Shown in pieces: positions 17,219 through 26,073 of a stretch of DNA of 64,000 nucleotides; position 1 is the stretch's first letter; every line of letters begins with the position of its first letter. The translations under genes and the position numbers were made by a program. The notes under the pieces were generated by a model. That model had not been told where the DNA came from, did no database searches, and was given only the letters and a program-made list of their open reading frames with translations. Source of the DNA: Agrobacterium larrymoorei (lineage in GTDB: Bacteria > Pseudomonadota > Alphaproteobacteria > Rhizobiales > Rhizobiaceae); contig NZ_CP039692.1 of the NCBI RefSeq assembly GCF_005145045.1, positions 434,001-498,000 of the forward strand, read 5' to 3'.

Positions 17219-18139
17219 TCAGCGCGCCATCACGGCTTCAATTTCGGCAAGCATCGGCATTGCAGGGGCTGTCCCACGCCGGGTCACGGCAATACCGGCG
17301 GTCGCGCAACCGAACCGCACCGCCTGAAGCGGCTCTGCGCCACGCGAAAGCGCAGCCGCAAACCCACCCACGAATGCATCCCCCGCGCCGGTCGTATCAA
17401 TGGCCGGACCGCAGGAGACGGCAGGCACATGAACGGATTGGCTCGGCGCATGAAACAACACGCCCCGCGCGCCAAGCGTGATGATGGCCACGCCCACACC
17501 GCGAGACAGGAAAATGCCGCCAGCGCGCTTGGCATCATCAAGCGTATCGATTGGAAAACCGACAAGCGCGGCAGCTTCCGTCTCATTCGGAATAATGAAG
17601 TCACAAAGGCTGTAGACGTCCTCCGGGAAGGTCTCCGCCGGTGCGGGGTTGAAAATTGTTGTGACACTGGCGTTGCGCGCAATTTCCAAGGCATGTCGCG
17701 CGGCTTCTACCGGCTGTTCCAGCTGGGTGACGAAAACGGAGGATTGCGCAATTGTGTCGCGTGCCGCTTCCACATCGCCAACACCAATCGTTCCTGCTGC
17801 TCCCGCATAAACGATGATGGCATTGTCGCCCGTGCTGTCATTGACATAGATGAAAGCGGCACCGGTCGGCTGATCATCCATGACCGTCAACTTCGCCGTC
17901 ACCCCGGCATCTTTGTAAGTCTTCAGCGCCAGATCGCCGAATGTGTCTCGGCCGATCTTGGAAATGAAAGACACATCAGCGCCTGCGCGCGCCGCGGCAA
18001 CGGCCTGATTGGAGCCCTTACCGCCCGGACCGACCGAGAAACCGCTGCCGGTAATGGTTTCGCCCACAGCAGGCATGCGGGGCGCGAGATAGGCGGTATC
18101 GGCAACGAAAATACCAAGAATGGAAACCCCTGATTTCAT
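17219..18139 (-). CDS. PfkB-family sugar kinase (ribokinase-like), second copy
   Basis: A 306-residue kinase with the PfkB motifs GPGGKGSNQAVAAARAG near residue 40 and DTTGAGDAFVGGFAAAL with the catalytic Asp near residue 250. This is closer to canonical ribokinase than the kinase at 10537-11424. An ATG at 18151 overlaps the permease stop, but GAGG six bases before the ATG at 18139 makes the latter the better start. It is the last gene of the CUT1 importer operon. The 222-base gap after it holds the promoter of the next operon. Confidence 0.87.
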   Translation of the reverse strand: MKSGVSILGIFVADTAYLAPRMPAVGETITGSGFSVGPGGKGSNQAVAAARAGADVSFISKIGRDTFGDLALKTYKDAGVTAKLTVMDDQPTGAAFIYVNDSTGDNAIIVYAGAAGTIGVGDVEAARDTIAQSSVFVTQLEQPVEAARHALEIARNASVTTIFNPAPAETFPEDVYSLCDFIIPNETEAAALVGFPIDTLDDAKRAGGIFLSRGVGVAIITLGARGVLFHAPSQSVHVPAVSCGPAIDTTGAGDAFVGGFAAALSRGAEPLQAVRFGCATAGIAVTRRGTAPAMPMLAEIEAVMAR

Positions 18140-18147
18140 TCCAGACC

Positions 18148-19071
18148 TCATTTTACGGCGCCTGCGGTGAGGCCCTTCACGATATAGCGTTCAAGGAAGA
18201 TGCCGACGAGAACGAGCGGCATTATGGCCGCCGTAGCAATCGCCGCCATCGACCACCAGTTGATGCCCTGTGAACCTGTTTGGCTGGCCACCATGACCGG
18301 CAGCGTCTTCGCATTCGAACTCGTCAGCAGCGCGGCGAAGAAATACTCGTTCCAGCATAGGATGACCGAAAGGATGAAGGCCGCGACCATACCGGGCAAG
18401 GCGATGGGCAAAACGATGCGCAAAAACGCACCCCAGATCGAGCAGCCATCCACCAGTGCCGCCTGTTCGAGTTCCACAGGTATCGTATCGAACTGATCGC
18501 GCATAATCCATATGACGATGGGCAGCACCATCAGCGTATAGACGAGGATAAGGCCGACCAGCGTGTCGAGAAGCATCAGATGCTTGTAGAGAACCAGAAA
18601 AGGCATCGCCAAAACGACAGGCGGCAAGATGAGCTGCGACAGGAAGAAGAAGGAAATGTCCTTGTTCTTCATCCAGAGAAATTTGTAGGAAAAACGACTG
18701 AGGCCATAAGCCGCCAGCGAGCCGATCAGCACGGCCAGAAACGATGCACCAGCCGAGGCCACGATACTGTTGAGAAAGCGGCGAATGAATTCATCGCGAA
18801 CCGTCGATTGCGCAAAGATCGTATCGGGCGAGAGACCAAGCGAGCGCCAACCTTTCCAATCCGGCGTGAAGTCAACGAAAGGAATGAGATGCCCTTGCGT
18901 TACATTGACCGCCGTCTTGAAGGACGTGGTGATGGTCCAGTATATCGGAAACAGCGACACGAAAGCCCAGAACACCAAAGCCGCATAAATCAGCAGACTG
19001 CTGGTCAAGAACTGCGGGCGGCGAGACCAGAGGTTTGGTCGTGGGGTGGATGTTTCAAGATGTGTTGCCAT
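18148..19071 (-). CDS. Sugar ABC transporter permease (MalG-like, CUT1)
   Basis: A 307-residue permease with six membrane segments. FVSLFPIYWTITTSFKT near the N-terminus, the large periplasmic loop, and the EAA motif EQAALVDGCSIWGAFLRIVLP are typical of MalG proteins. It starts 10 bases after the MalF-like gene. The C-terminal LERYIVKGLTAGAVK ending is family typical. Confidence 0.9.
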   Translation of the reverse strand: MATHLETSTPRPNLWSRRPQFLTSSLLIYAALVFWAFVSLFPIYWTITTSFKTAVNVTQGHLIPFVDFTPDWKGWRSLGLSPDTIFAQSTVRDEFIRRFLNSIVASAGASFLAVLIGSLAAYGLSRFSYKFLWMKNKDISFFFLSQLILPPVVLAMPFLVLYKHLMLLDTLVGLILVYTLMVLPIVIWIMRDQFDTIPVELEQAALVDGCSIWGAFLRIVLPIALPGMVAAFILSVILCWNEYFFAALLTSSNAKTLPVMVASQTGSQGINWWSMAAIATAAIMPLVLVGIFLERYIVKGLTAGAVK

Positions 19072-19081
19072 CTGCCTAGCC

Positions 19082-20191
19082 TCAATTATCGCGCTGCATC
19101 CACCGGCTCGCCCCTTTGAGGATGAGCGCGACGAAAATGATGATGATGACGAGATAGAATTCCGCAAGCATGGTGCCGTAGCCCACATTGGAGCGGTCTC
19201 GGTATTCACGGAAGATGAAGCTGGAAACGGTATCGGTCGCTCCGCCCGGTCCACCTGCAGTTACGTTGATGACGATATCGGCCAGCTTCAGCTGAAAAAT
19301 GACACGCAGAATGATGACCGTTATGCTGACTGGCAGCATCAGCGGAAAGGTGATTTCCTTGAAGCTCTGCCACCCGGACGCTCCATCCACCTTCGCCGCT
19401 TCCTTGATTTCGGAGGGCAAGGCCTGAAGACCCGCAAGCAGCAGGATCATCATGAAGGGAATGGACACCCAAGCATCCATGGCCATGATCGAAGTCCGCG
19501 CCAACCATGGCGTCGAGAAGAATGCCGGATTGTCCCAGCCGAGGTGGCGCGCAAGCGTCGCCGCTGGCCCGAAACGATATTCCATCAGCGATTTGCCGAT
19601 CATCCAGCTCACGGCAACGGGGCTCAACATCAGCGGCAGCAGGAACGCGACACGAAAGAACTTACGCGCCTTGATCTCCGCATTCAGCAACAATGCCAGC
19701 CCGAAGGCGATGGCATATTGCACCAGCACCGACAGAACATAATAGACCATGTTCAGCAGCGCGTTCCAGAAATAGCGATCCGCAAACAGCGTGCGCAGAT
19801 TATCAAGCCCGTTGAAACGGCGGCCCGCCACAGCGCTCAGGTTCCAGTCGGTAAAAGCGATGTAGAGGCCGAAGACCGTCGGAAAAACCACCATGGCAAC
19901 AGTGAAGAGAACGGCTGGCAAAACGAAAGCCGCCCGCTGCCCCGCCTCCCCACGGATCATCACCTGCGCAGCACAAAGCGCCACAGCCCATATGATGTAA
20001 GCAAACAGCAGTGGTCGCCAGCTGACGAAACCAAAGGTCGTGATGCCCGCCACGTCAGCTATCTGCGCAAGGAGGACGCCAAAGAGCAGCACCGTCGCGG
20101 CCATGAGCAACAGCTTTCCGCGCCGCGCGGAGCTCGGTGGAACGATGGTCCGCTCCACTGGGCTAATGGTTTGCGTGATCGTATGCGACAT
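19082..20191 (-). CDS. Sugar ABC transporter permease (MalF-like, CUT1) with extra N-terminal membrane segments
   Basis: A 369-residue permease, longer than the usual 290-320. About residues 25-80 hold two extra hydrophobic segments ahead of the conserved FVLPAVLFTVAMVVFPTVFG start. The EAA loop (EIKEAAKVDGASGWQSFKEI) and the GGPGGATDTVSSFIF segment are standard. It works with the MalG-like partner and the UgpC-type ATPase. A hairpin precedes it, after the binding-protein gene. Confidence 0.88.
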   Translation of the reverse strand: MSHTITQTISPVERTIVPPSSARRGKLLLMAATVLLFGVLLAQIADVAGITTFGFVSWRPLLFAYIIWAVALCAAQVMIRGEAGQRAAFVLPAVLFTVAMVVFPTVFGLYIAFTDWNLSAVAGRRFNGLDNLRTLFADRYFWNALLNMVYYVLSVLVQYAIAFGLALLLNAEIKARKFFRVAFLLPLMLSPVAVSWMIGKSLMEYRFGPAATLARHLGWDNPAFFSTPWLARTSIMAMDAWVSIPFMMILLLAGLQALPSEIKEAAKVDGASGWQSFKEITFPLMLPVSITVIILRVIFQLKLADIVINVTAGGPGGATDTVSSFIFREYRDRSNVGYGTMLAEFYLVIIIIFVALILKGASRWMQRDN

Positions 20192-20234
20192 GAGCAGACC
20201 TCTGGGCTGGCGAGCCGAACGGGAGACTTGGTGA

Positions 20235-20261
20235 CTCAGGCGGAAAAACCAACCGCCTGAG
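20235..20261 (-). terminator. 9-bp perfect intercistronic hairpin after the CUT1 binding-protein gene
   Basis: CTCAGGCGG at 20235-20243 pairs perfectly with CCGCCTGAG at 20253-20261, loop of nine bases. Lies 31 bases after the binding-protein stop and 44 bases before the permease start. Probably a processing/stability element that raises binding-protein mRNA over permease mRNA. Confidence 0.65.
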
Positions 20262-20291
20262 CAATTGCAAACTAAAGATCTGCACCAGGCA

Positions 20292-21953
20292 TCATGCCCC
20301 GAGCGAGGCCTTGTAGAGTGCAATCTGCTTGTCACGCCCCAGCTGGTCCGTCAGCTTCTCCCACGCGGCAGCAATGGCATCCGCCCCCGCCTGTGCGCTG
20401 GCCTGACCGGCAAACACCTTGGCAAGCTCGTCTTCCGCGATGCTGTAATATTGGAAGATACCGGGAATACGTGGTTCGATGGCAGCGTTGGGATGGTTGT
20501 AGGAGTTGGATTGTGAGGCGAGATAGTTCGAGATGAACGCCTCGTCATAGCCCGCCGTCACCCATTCCTTGATGTCGAACTGGCTCTTGCGATAGCACTG
20601 GAAGCCGGATGGATAGGCCGCCGTCCACAGCGCAATGTCCTTGCCGCCCAGATGGGCCGCCGCGCTCCAGGCCGCCTTTTTCTTTTTCTCATCGCTGTCG
20701 ACCCGCGACATGACGTAAACGCCCCATCCGAGATAGGCCATGTTCGGCGCATGGTTCGGGCCGCTCGCCAACTTCTCCCATTTGCCGGTCTTCGAATTAT
20801 AGACATCGTCAGAACCTGGCAGAATATCGAAACCAATGGTGTCGCCCACGACAGAACTATCGCTGGTGCGTGCGGCAGCACCGACATCACCCCACCACGA
20901 GACCATCGAGCCGGTTCCAGCAAGAAACTGCTGGAAGGCTGTGGTGCCGGGGTCGGCGTTTAACTGATCGCCCGCTTCAGATGGCAGAGCATCGATAACG
21001 TCCTGAATGGCACGAACCCAGGCAGGGTTGTTGATGCGCGGTTTCATCGTGTCAGCGTCGAACAGCCAAGCCTTGTCATCCGGGTGCTTGGCATAGGCCG
21101 TCGCACGGCTGCCGAGGAAGTAGAAGCCGAAACCACCCCAAGCCTTTGGCGCATCGAGATAACCGATCGCATCACCGCCGGCGACGGTTTTGCCCTTGAG
21201 GAATTTGGTGACTTCCTGAACCTTCTGCCAGGTTTTCGGCACGCCCCACTCGCCCTCATGGCCCTCGTCCTTCCAGGCTTTGGCAAGGTCGGCATCGGTG
21301 AAGTAATCGGTGCGATAATTGAAGTTGTGGCAGTCGCCATCGACAGACACGCGGTAGGTTCTGCCATCCCATGTGCCCACGGGCGCTTTCAGGTAATCGA
21401 CATAGTCGTCCATATCGATCTGCGCCTTGACCCAATCCGGCATCTCGGAGGCCAGCCCCTTGCCGCAAACATCACCCTCGAAGGGCGCACCCATCTCGAG
21501 TATGTCGAAATCGACTGTGCCAGTAGCGATGGCCTGTTGCAGACGCGGATTATAATCCGCCTGCGCCAGATCGATCCAGGTAATCTTGGCACCTGTATAA
21601 TCTTCCCAGGGCTTCAGAAAGCCGCGAAACAGAACATTGTGAAGGTTCTGATTGTTGAGGCCCATGAAGGAAAGCTCGACACCGGCAAATTCGCCCTGTT
21701 TGACGTTTTTCTTCGTCGCCTCCAGACACATCTCGCCAACCTTCTGCCAGTCGGCATCGGTTGGAGAGCCCTTGCCGACACCCGGCACCTGCAATATCTG
21801 GCTGCGCAAGGATGCGTCCTGCGCATAAGCTGCTCCGAACGGGCCCATCATACTGCCTGCAGCTGCCACGGCACCCAGACTTGCACCCGTCTTCAAGATG
21901 GCACGGCGGCTCAAGCCGATAGCCATCATTCTCTCGAAATCACTGACTTTCAT
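20292..21953 (-). CDS. Extracellular solute-binding protein, CUT1 family, Tat-exported
   Basis: A 553-residue periplasmic sugar-binding protein, well above the usual 400-450 for family 1. A twin-arginine signal lies at residues 15-45 (LSRRAILKTGASLGAVAAAG). The mature part has GAKITWIDLAQADYN, FDILEMGAPFEGDV, and the AWLFDADTMKPRINNPAW segment, which fit the long sugar-binding proteins found with UgpC-type ATPases. GGAGGAG before the ATG at 21953 supports the start. It follows the ATPase gene by 59 bases. The ligand is unknown. Confidence 0.85.
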   Translation of the reverse strand: MKVSDFERMMAIGLSRRAILKTGASLGAVAAAGSMMGPFGAAYAQDASLRSQILQVPGVGKGSPTDADWQKVGEMCLEATKKNVKQGEFAGVELSFMGLNNQNLHNVLFRGFLKPWEDYTGAKITWIDLAQADYNPRLQQAIATGTVDFDILEMGAPFEGDVCGKGLASEMPDWVKAQIDMDDYVDYLKAPVGTWDGRTYRVSVDGDCHNFNYRTDYFTDADLAKAWKDEGHEGEWGVPKTWQKVQEVTKFLKGKTVAGGDAIGYLDAPKAWGGFGFYFLGSRATAYAKHPDDKAWLFDADTMKPRINNPAWVRAIQDVIDALPSEAGDQLNADPGTTAFQQFLAGTGSMVSWWGDVGAAARTSDSSVVGDTIGFDILPGSDDVYNSKTGKWEKLASGPNHAPNMAYLGWGVYVMSRVDSDEKKKKAAWSAAAHLGGKDIALWTAAYPSGFQCYRKSQFDIKEWVTAGYDEAFISNYLASQSNSYNHPNAAIEPRIPGIFQYYSIAEDELAKVFAGQASAQAGADAIAAAWEKLTDQLGRDKQIALYKASLGA

Positions 21954-22012
21954 GCGGTTCTCCTCCCGTTGATTTGATATCGTCGCTTTTCTCCTCACGG
22001 CGACGACCAGAT

Positions 22013-23071
22013 TCACTCCAGTCTCAATCCGCTTTCCCCATCGAAAAGATGGACCAGCGCAACATTCGGCGTCATTGCAATCGTGCCGCCCGCGGGCTCT
22101 TCCACGCGATCGCGAAACACTCCGATGATCTTCTGCTGGCCGAGCTTGGCAAAGACCTGGGTTTCCGAGCCTGTCGATTCCACCACCGTCACCTGCGCGC
22201 TGACAGCACCGCCAAGCGTGAAATGTTCCGGTCGGATACCATAGAAGGCAGATCTGCCATCGGAACCGGCAGGCGCGCGCGATAGCGGCAAGCGAACGCC
22301 ATCATTCGTCTCGAAATAGGGTTCAGCGGCATTGCGAATATGCCCCTTGATCAGGTTCATGGATGGAGAACCGATGAAACCGGCAACGAAAGTATTTGCG
22401 GGCTTATCATAAAGCGCCAGCGGCGAGCCGATTTGTTCCACGCGCCCGTCCCGCAGCACGACAATACGGTCGGCCATCGTCATGGCTTCTACCTGGTCAT
22501 GCGTCACGTAGATCATGGTCGTTGCCAAACGTCGCTGCAATTCCTTGATTTCAGCCCGCATCTGCACGCGCAGCTTTGCATCGAGGTTGGACAGCGGCTC
22601 ATCGAAGAGAAAAACTTTGGGATCGCGAACAATCGCTCGTCCCATAGCCACACGCTGGCGCTGGCCGCCAGAAAGCTGGCGTGGGTAACGGGCAAGATAG
22701 GGCGTAAGATCAAGGATTTCAGCCGCTTTATGGACGCGGGCGTCGATATCCGCTCTCGTTTCTCCACGCATTTTCAGCGCGAAGCCCATATTCTCGGCCA
22801 CTGTCTTGTGGGGATAAAGCGCGTAGCTTTGGAACACCATGGCAATATCGCGATCCTTCGGAGGCAGGTCGTTGACCACCTTGCCATCGATCTGGATATC
22901 CCCGAAAGTGATCGGCTCAAGCCCCGCCACCATGCGCAGCAAGGTCGATTTTCCGCAGCCGGACGGGCCCACCAAAACGACAAATTCGCCGTCGGGTATT
23001 TCAACGGAAACGCCATGGATCACCGTCAGGCTTCCGTAGGCTTTTCCGACATTGACGATGTTCATCGATGC
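22013..23071 (-). CDS. ugpC: Sugar ABC transporter ATP-binding protein (UgpC/MalK type), TTG start
   Basis: A 352-residue CUT1 ATPase with Walker [10 protein letters not shown], signature [15 protein letters not shown], Walker [14 protein letters not shown], and a C-terminal MOBE/TOBE regulatory domain from about residue 235. Start choice: GGAGGAG precedes a TTG at 23071 by about eight bases, giving [14 protein letters not shown], which matches the common MAS start of the family; the ATG two codons later is too far from the ribosome site. It is the first gene of the CUT1 operon, transcribed away from the mutarotase gene. Confidence 0.88.
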   Translation of the reverse strand, partial: ASMNIVNVGKAYGSLTVIHGVSVEIPDGEFVVLVGPSGCGKSTLLRMVAGLEPITFGDIQIDGKVVNDLPPKDRDIAMVFQSYALYPHKTVAENMGFALKMRGETRADIDARVHKAAEILDLTPYLARYPRQLSGGQRQRVAMGRAIVRDPKVFLFDEPLSNLDAKLRVQMRAEIKELQRRLATTMIYVTHDQVEAMTMADRIVVLRDGRVEQIGSPLALYDKPANTFVAGFIGSPSMNLIKGHIRNAAEPYFETNDGVRLPLSRAPAGSDGRSAFYGIRPEHFTLGGAVSAQVTVVESTGSETQVFAKLGQQKIIGVFRDRVEEPAGGTIAMTPNVALVHLFDGESGLRLE

Positions 23072-23203
23072 CAAAAGCTGTTCTCCTCCCACGGCGTCGC
23101 ACACTCCCGCGACACTGTGCCTCCCTGTGAACGGGCGAACACAGCCCTCCAGCCATATTCGCCACGATCATGTTATTCTCGGAAGAACACATCCGTTTCT
23201 CAA

Positions 23204-23231
23204 ACTTCACATATATTTATTTTTTTGTAAA
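23204..23231. promoter_or_regulatory. Motif ACTTCACA-N15-GTAAA upstream of the CUT1 operon
   Basis: Second copy of the motif found at 17029-17056, with identical spacing, here 133 bases upstream of the ATPase start. It links the CUT1 operon and the isomerase/CUT2 operon into one probable regulon. Confidence 0.5.
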
Positions 23232-23249
23232 TTAGGTCGTCGCTAAATT

Positions 23250-23265
23250 TTCGAGAATTTTCGAA
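23250..23265. promoter_or_regulatory. Near-palindrome TTCGAGAATTTTCGAA
   Basis: One mismatch from the perfect palindrome TTCGAAAATTTTCGAA, also readable as two direct ATTTTCGA repeats two bases apart. Lies centrally between the divergent CUT1 and mutarotase genes. A plausible regulator site; not seen in front of the isomerase operon. Confidence 0.35.
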
Positions 23266-23429
23266 TTAACAGTATAAATGGAAATTAAGGCCCAAATTCA
23301 TTGATAAATTCGGTCATGCGACCTTATTTCTCCTTTCTTCCTTGGGCGCGTTAGCGCAAACCGATTGCGGACATTACAATCATGATGTATTCCGTGAAGA
23401 GAAACTCTGCGATTCTGGGAGGAGAAGCA

Positions 23430-23870
23430 GTGCTCAAAGGGATTGAACCGATCATCAACGCTGAACTGCTTTATGCCCTGATGCTCATGGGCCATGGCGA
23501 TCAGTTGGTTTTATGCGATATCAATCATCCCGCACAAACCATCGCGCGTCAAACAACGTATGGCCGCCTGATCGATGTTTCCGGCTGCGGCCTGGAACGT
23601 GCGGCGGAGGCCATTTTGAAGCTTTTCCCCCTGGACACATTCGTCGATGCGCCGGTGAAACGCATGCAAATCGTCGGCGATCCCAATGGACAGGTTCCGA
23701 TTTTCGCAAAGATGCAGGCGGTAGTCGATAGCGCGGAAGGGCGACCGATTGAAATTGAGGCGCTGGAGCGCTTCGAATTTTATAAGGCCGCAAAGGCTTC
23801 GTTTGCCATCGTGCGCACCTCCGATCCCGGACCCTATGGTTGCTTCATCTTCAGCAAAGGCGTTGTTTGA
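23430..23870 (+). CDS. RbsD/FucU-family sugar mutarotase, GTG start
   Basis: A 146-residue cytoplasmic mutarotase of the RbsD/FucU family, interconverting anomers of a free sugar. Features: LKGIEPIINAELLYALMLMGHGD with the conserved His near residue 22, VLCDINHPA, and the C-terminal RTSDPGPYGCFIFSKGVV containing the family's conserved Tyr. GGGAGGAG five bases before the GTG at 23430 decides the start; a frame from 23382 would add 16 poorly conserved residues. The presence of this enzyme suggests that a monosaccharide is the substrate of the neighbouring importers. Confidence 0.85.
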   Translation: MLKGIEPIINAELLYALMLMGHGDQLVLCDINHPAQTIARQTTYGRLIDVSGCGLERAAEAILKLFPLDTFVDAPVKRMQIVGDPNGQVPIFAKMQAVVDSAEGRPIEIEALERFEFYKAAKASFAIVRTSDPGPYGCFIFSKGVV

Positions 23871-24264
23871 TTTCTAGCCACGGTCGCGAGAGAAGCGGCT
23901 GATCATTTATTCTTCCCTAGACAGCTGCCAGAGGCGGCAACCAGGAGCAATGGTGGCGACTACTGGGCTGCTGTGCCGATAGGCGTTAACAACGTCAAGG
24001 TTCTGAGAACCATCAGGCTCGGAGCTTCTCAATCAAACGAGGTCGGGCTGGCCCGAGACGTCACTCGGGCGCAAATCTCCATTTGATCGACGAGGGCGTT
24101 GTCGCAGATATGCACGGTAAATTCCCCGGTTTCGCGAATATTGCGTGCAATCGGCCTCACATTCTTCGAGCCCGATACATTTCTGCTCGCGATGTCAGGA
24201 TTTCGATTAAAACTTTTCGCAAGGCAATCAGGTAGCACCTCATAGTGTCGTTCGTCCTCGTTCC
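23871..24264. other. Gap between mutarotase and allophanate hydrolase genes
   Basis: This 394-base stretch separates convergent genes. Its right half holds a flavin reductase remnant (24029-24193). The left half contains nothing recognised. It marks the boundary between the sugar block and the urea block. Confidence 0.5.
24029..24193 (-). pseudogene. Flavin reductase-domain remnant
   Basis: About 54 codons ending at a TGA (24029-24031) resemble the central part of flavin reductase-like proteins (NtaB/DIM6 fold): a GSKN...ARNIRETGEFTVHICD stretch matches the usual KDTxRNIRETGEFVVN signature, followed by NALVDQMEICA. Both ends are missing; a full protein would be 160-210 residues. Such reductases supply FMNH2 to the LLM monooxygenases common in this window, so this is likely a scrap of a lost two-component system. 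Confidence 0.55.
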
Positions 24265-26073
24265 TTAATTTTTTATCGACTGAATGTAGGCTCGCCATCC
24301 ACCGAGATGGGTGATTTCCACCGCGCCTTCGGTGGCATGGGCTTCGCAGAGAAAGCCGGAAAACTGGCTGCCATCCTCCAGCGTTACCTTGCCGATGCCG
24401 AGAGGAGCGGGAATATTCGCCACGAAGCGACCGAAAGTTTCCGGGGTCACTTTCCATAGTTCGACGGCGAGACCGGGGCCGGTAAAGCCAGGCGTGCGTA
24501 TCAAACCGGGTTTCGGCGGTATGGTGTTGGGCAGCACGAAAAGCCGGTAATCCACAGCCGTTCGGCATGCTTTTATCAACTTGCCGCCGGGACCGGTCAG
24601 TTCGTGGTTGAGCGGCATGCCGGAGAGATGTGCGCCGACGACGATCAGGGACACAAGGCCGTCGATTGGCTCCGCCACACAAGAGGAAAGTGGCAAAGGC
24701 ACCGACTTGTCACAGCCCATCCCCACGGCAAGTGCCCGGTGCATTGCATCTGCGAAGGGCGCCAGCGCATCGTCGGAGAAGGCCGGGCCAAACAGTGTGA
24801 TACCGGCTGGCAGGTGACCTTGAGGATCGAAACCTGCAGGGATCGCGATTGCCGCATAACCGAACAGGTTGGCGAAATTGGTATAGCGACCCAGGTGCCC
24901 GTTTTTTGCAATCGGGTCGGCCAACATGTCCGCGACCGTATAGGTCGTCGGCGATGTCGGTAGCATCAACACGTCGACGGTCTCCCATGTCGCCCGTGTT
25001 TTCTGGCGAAGCGCCTCCAGCCTGTAAATGCCTTCAAATGCATCGACAGCGCTATATTGTGCGGCACCGGAAATAATGGTTCGAACGGTCGGATCGAAAT
25101 CCGCCGCATTGGACGTGATGAAATCCTTCACTGCCGCAAGCCGCTCCGCCACCCACGGACCGTTGTAGAGAAGCTCCGCTGCCTGCCGAAACGGGGCATA
25201 ATCGAATGGCACGATTTCGGCACCCAGTGCCTTTGCGCGTTCAATCGCAGCATCATAGAGCGCTTCATAGGCGTGGTTGCCATAAAACTCTCGCTCGTCC
25301 TTCGCCAGGACACCGACCCGCAGACCTTTCGAAGGGAGGTTAGTGGGTTGTGCCGCTTTCGAGAACGGATCGACGGGATCATACCCTTCCATGACTTTGC
25401 GGATGACGACGCCATCTCCGACCGTGCCAGCGAAGACCGTCACCACATCCACGGAACGGCAAGCGGGCACCACACCGGCATTTGAAACCAGCCCTGGGGT
25501 CGGCTTTATTCCCACGAGATTGTTGAAGGCGGCAGGCACGCGGCCAGAGCCCGCCGTATCCGTGCCAAGCGCAAAGCTTGCGAGGCCCGAAGCAACGGCA
25601 ACGGCTGAGCCTGACGAAGAGCCGCCGGAAATATAGGCCTTGTCGAAAACGGATCTCGGCGCGCCGTATGGGGATCGCGTACCGTTGAGACCGGTCGCGA
25701 ACTGGTCGAGATTGGTCTTGCCGATCACTAGCGCCCCGGCATCTCTCAGCCGCCTCACGACCGTTGCATCTTCCTTCGGCTGATAGGCGAAGGCTGGGCA
25801 ACCGGCCGTGGTCGGCAGGCCCGCGGCATCGATATTGTCCTTCACTGCGAATGGCACGCCCCAGAGCGGAAGGCTGTTCGGGTCCGGTGCACGCGCCATG
25901 AGATCGCGTGCGGCATTCCTCAACTCCTCCGCAGGCGTTTTCGAAATGAATATAGCCGGATCGTCGGATGCCGCGATCCGGCGCAGTACCTCTTCAACGA
26001 GATCAAGGGGTGAAAGCCCGCCGGCATAGGCCGCCTTTAGCGATGAAAGATCAAGAAAAAGAGGAAACATCAT
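24265..26073 (-). CDS. atzF: Allophanate hydrolase
   Basis: Hydrolyses allophanate to ammonia and CO2, the second step of urea amidolyase-type urea breakdown. The 602 residues comprise an amidase-signature domain (1-440) and the C-terminal allophanate hydrolase domain. The Ser-cisSer-Lys triad is Lys78 (FAVKDN), Ser152 (GGSSSGS) and nucleophile Ser176 (DTAGSG); the spacings of 74 and 24 equal those reported for AtzF. The start overlaps the urea carboxylase stop by four bases. With its partner truncated, the pathway here is probably non-functional unless another urea carboxylase exists. Confidence 0.92.
   Translation of the reverse strand: MMFPLFLDLSSLKAAYAGGLSPLDLVEEVLRRIAASDDPAIFISKTPAEELRNAARDLMARAPDPNSLPLWGVPFAVKDNIDAAGLPTTAGCPAFAYQPKEDATVVRRLRDAGALVIGKTNLDQFATGLNGTRSPYGAPRSVFDKAYISGGSSSGSAVAVASGLASFALGTDTAGSGRVPAAFNNLVGIKPTPGLVSNAGVVPACRSVDVVTVFAGTVGDGVVIRKVMEGYDPVDPFSKAAQPTNLPSKGLRVGVLAKDEREFYGNHAYEALYDAAIERAKALGAEIVPFDYAPFRQAAELLYNGPWVAERLAAVKDFITSNAADFDPTVRTIISGAAQYSAVDAFEGIYRLEALRQKTRATWETVDVLMLPTSPTTYTVADMLADPIAKNGHLGRYTNFANLFGYAAIAIPAGFDPQGHLPAGITLFGPAFSDDALAPFADAMHRALAVGMGCDKSVPLPLSSCVAEPIDGLVSLIVVGAHLSGMPLNHELTGPGGKLIKACRTAVDYRLFVLPNTIPPKPGLIRTPGFTGPGLAVELWKVTPETFGRFVANIPAPLGIGKVTLEDGSQFSGFLCEAHATEGAVEITHLGGWRAYIQSIKN

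Larger units (their letters stand above)
23072..23429. other. Divergent intergenic region between the CUT1 operon and the mutarotase gene
   Basis: This 358-base AT-rich gap contains the ACTTCACA-N15-GTAAA motif (23204-23231) and a near-palindrome TTCGAGAATTTTCGAA (23250-23265, one base from a perfect palindrome). Both operons probably have promoters here. No open frame with a ribosome site or family resemblance was seen. Confidence 0.5.

Noticed and set aside
19046..20260. A 404-codon open frame on the plus strand
   Set aside because: It is antisense to the MalF-like permease gene; the translation is rich in Arg, His and Gln with no domain and no ribosome site.
24194..24682. The upstream part of a 217-codon minus-strand frame ending at 24029
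   Set aside because: Above 24265 it overlaps allophanate hydrolase in another frame and looks random; only the tail (24029-24193) resembles a flavin reductase.
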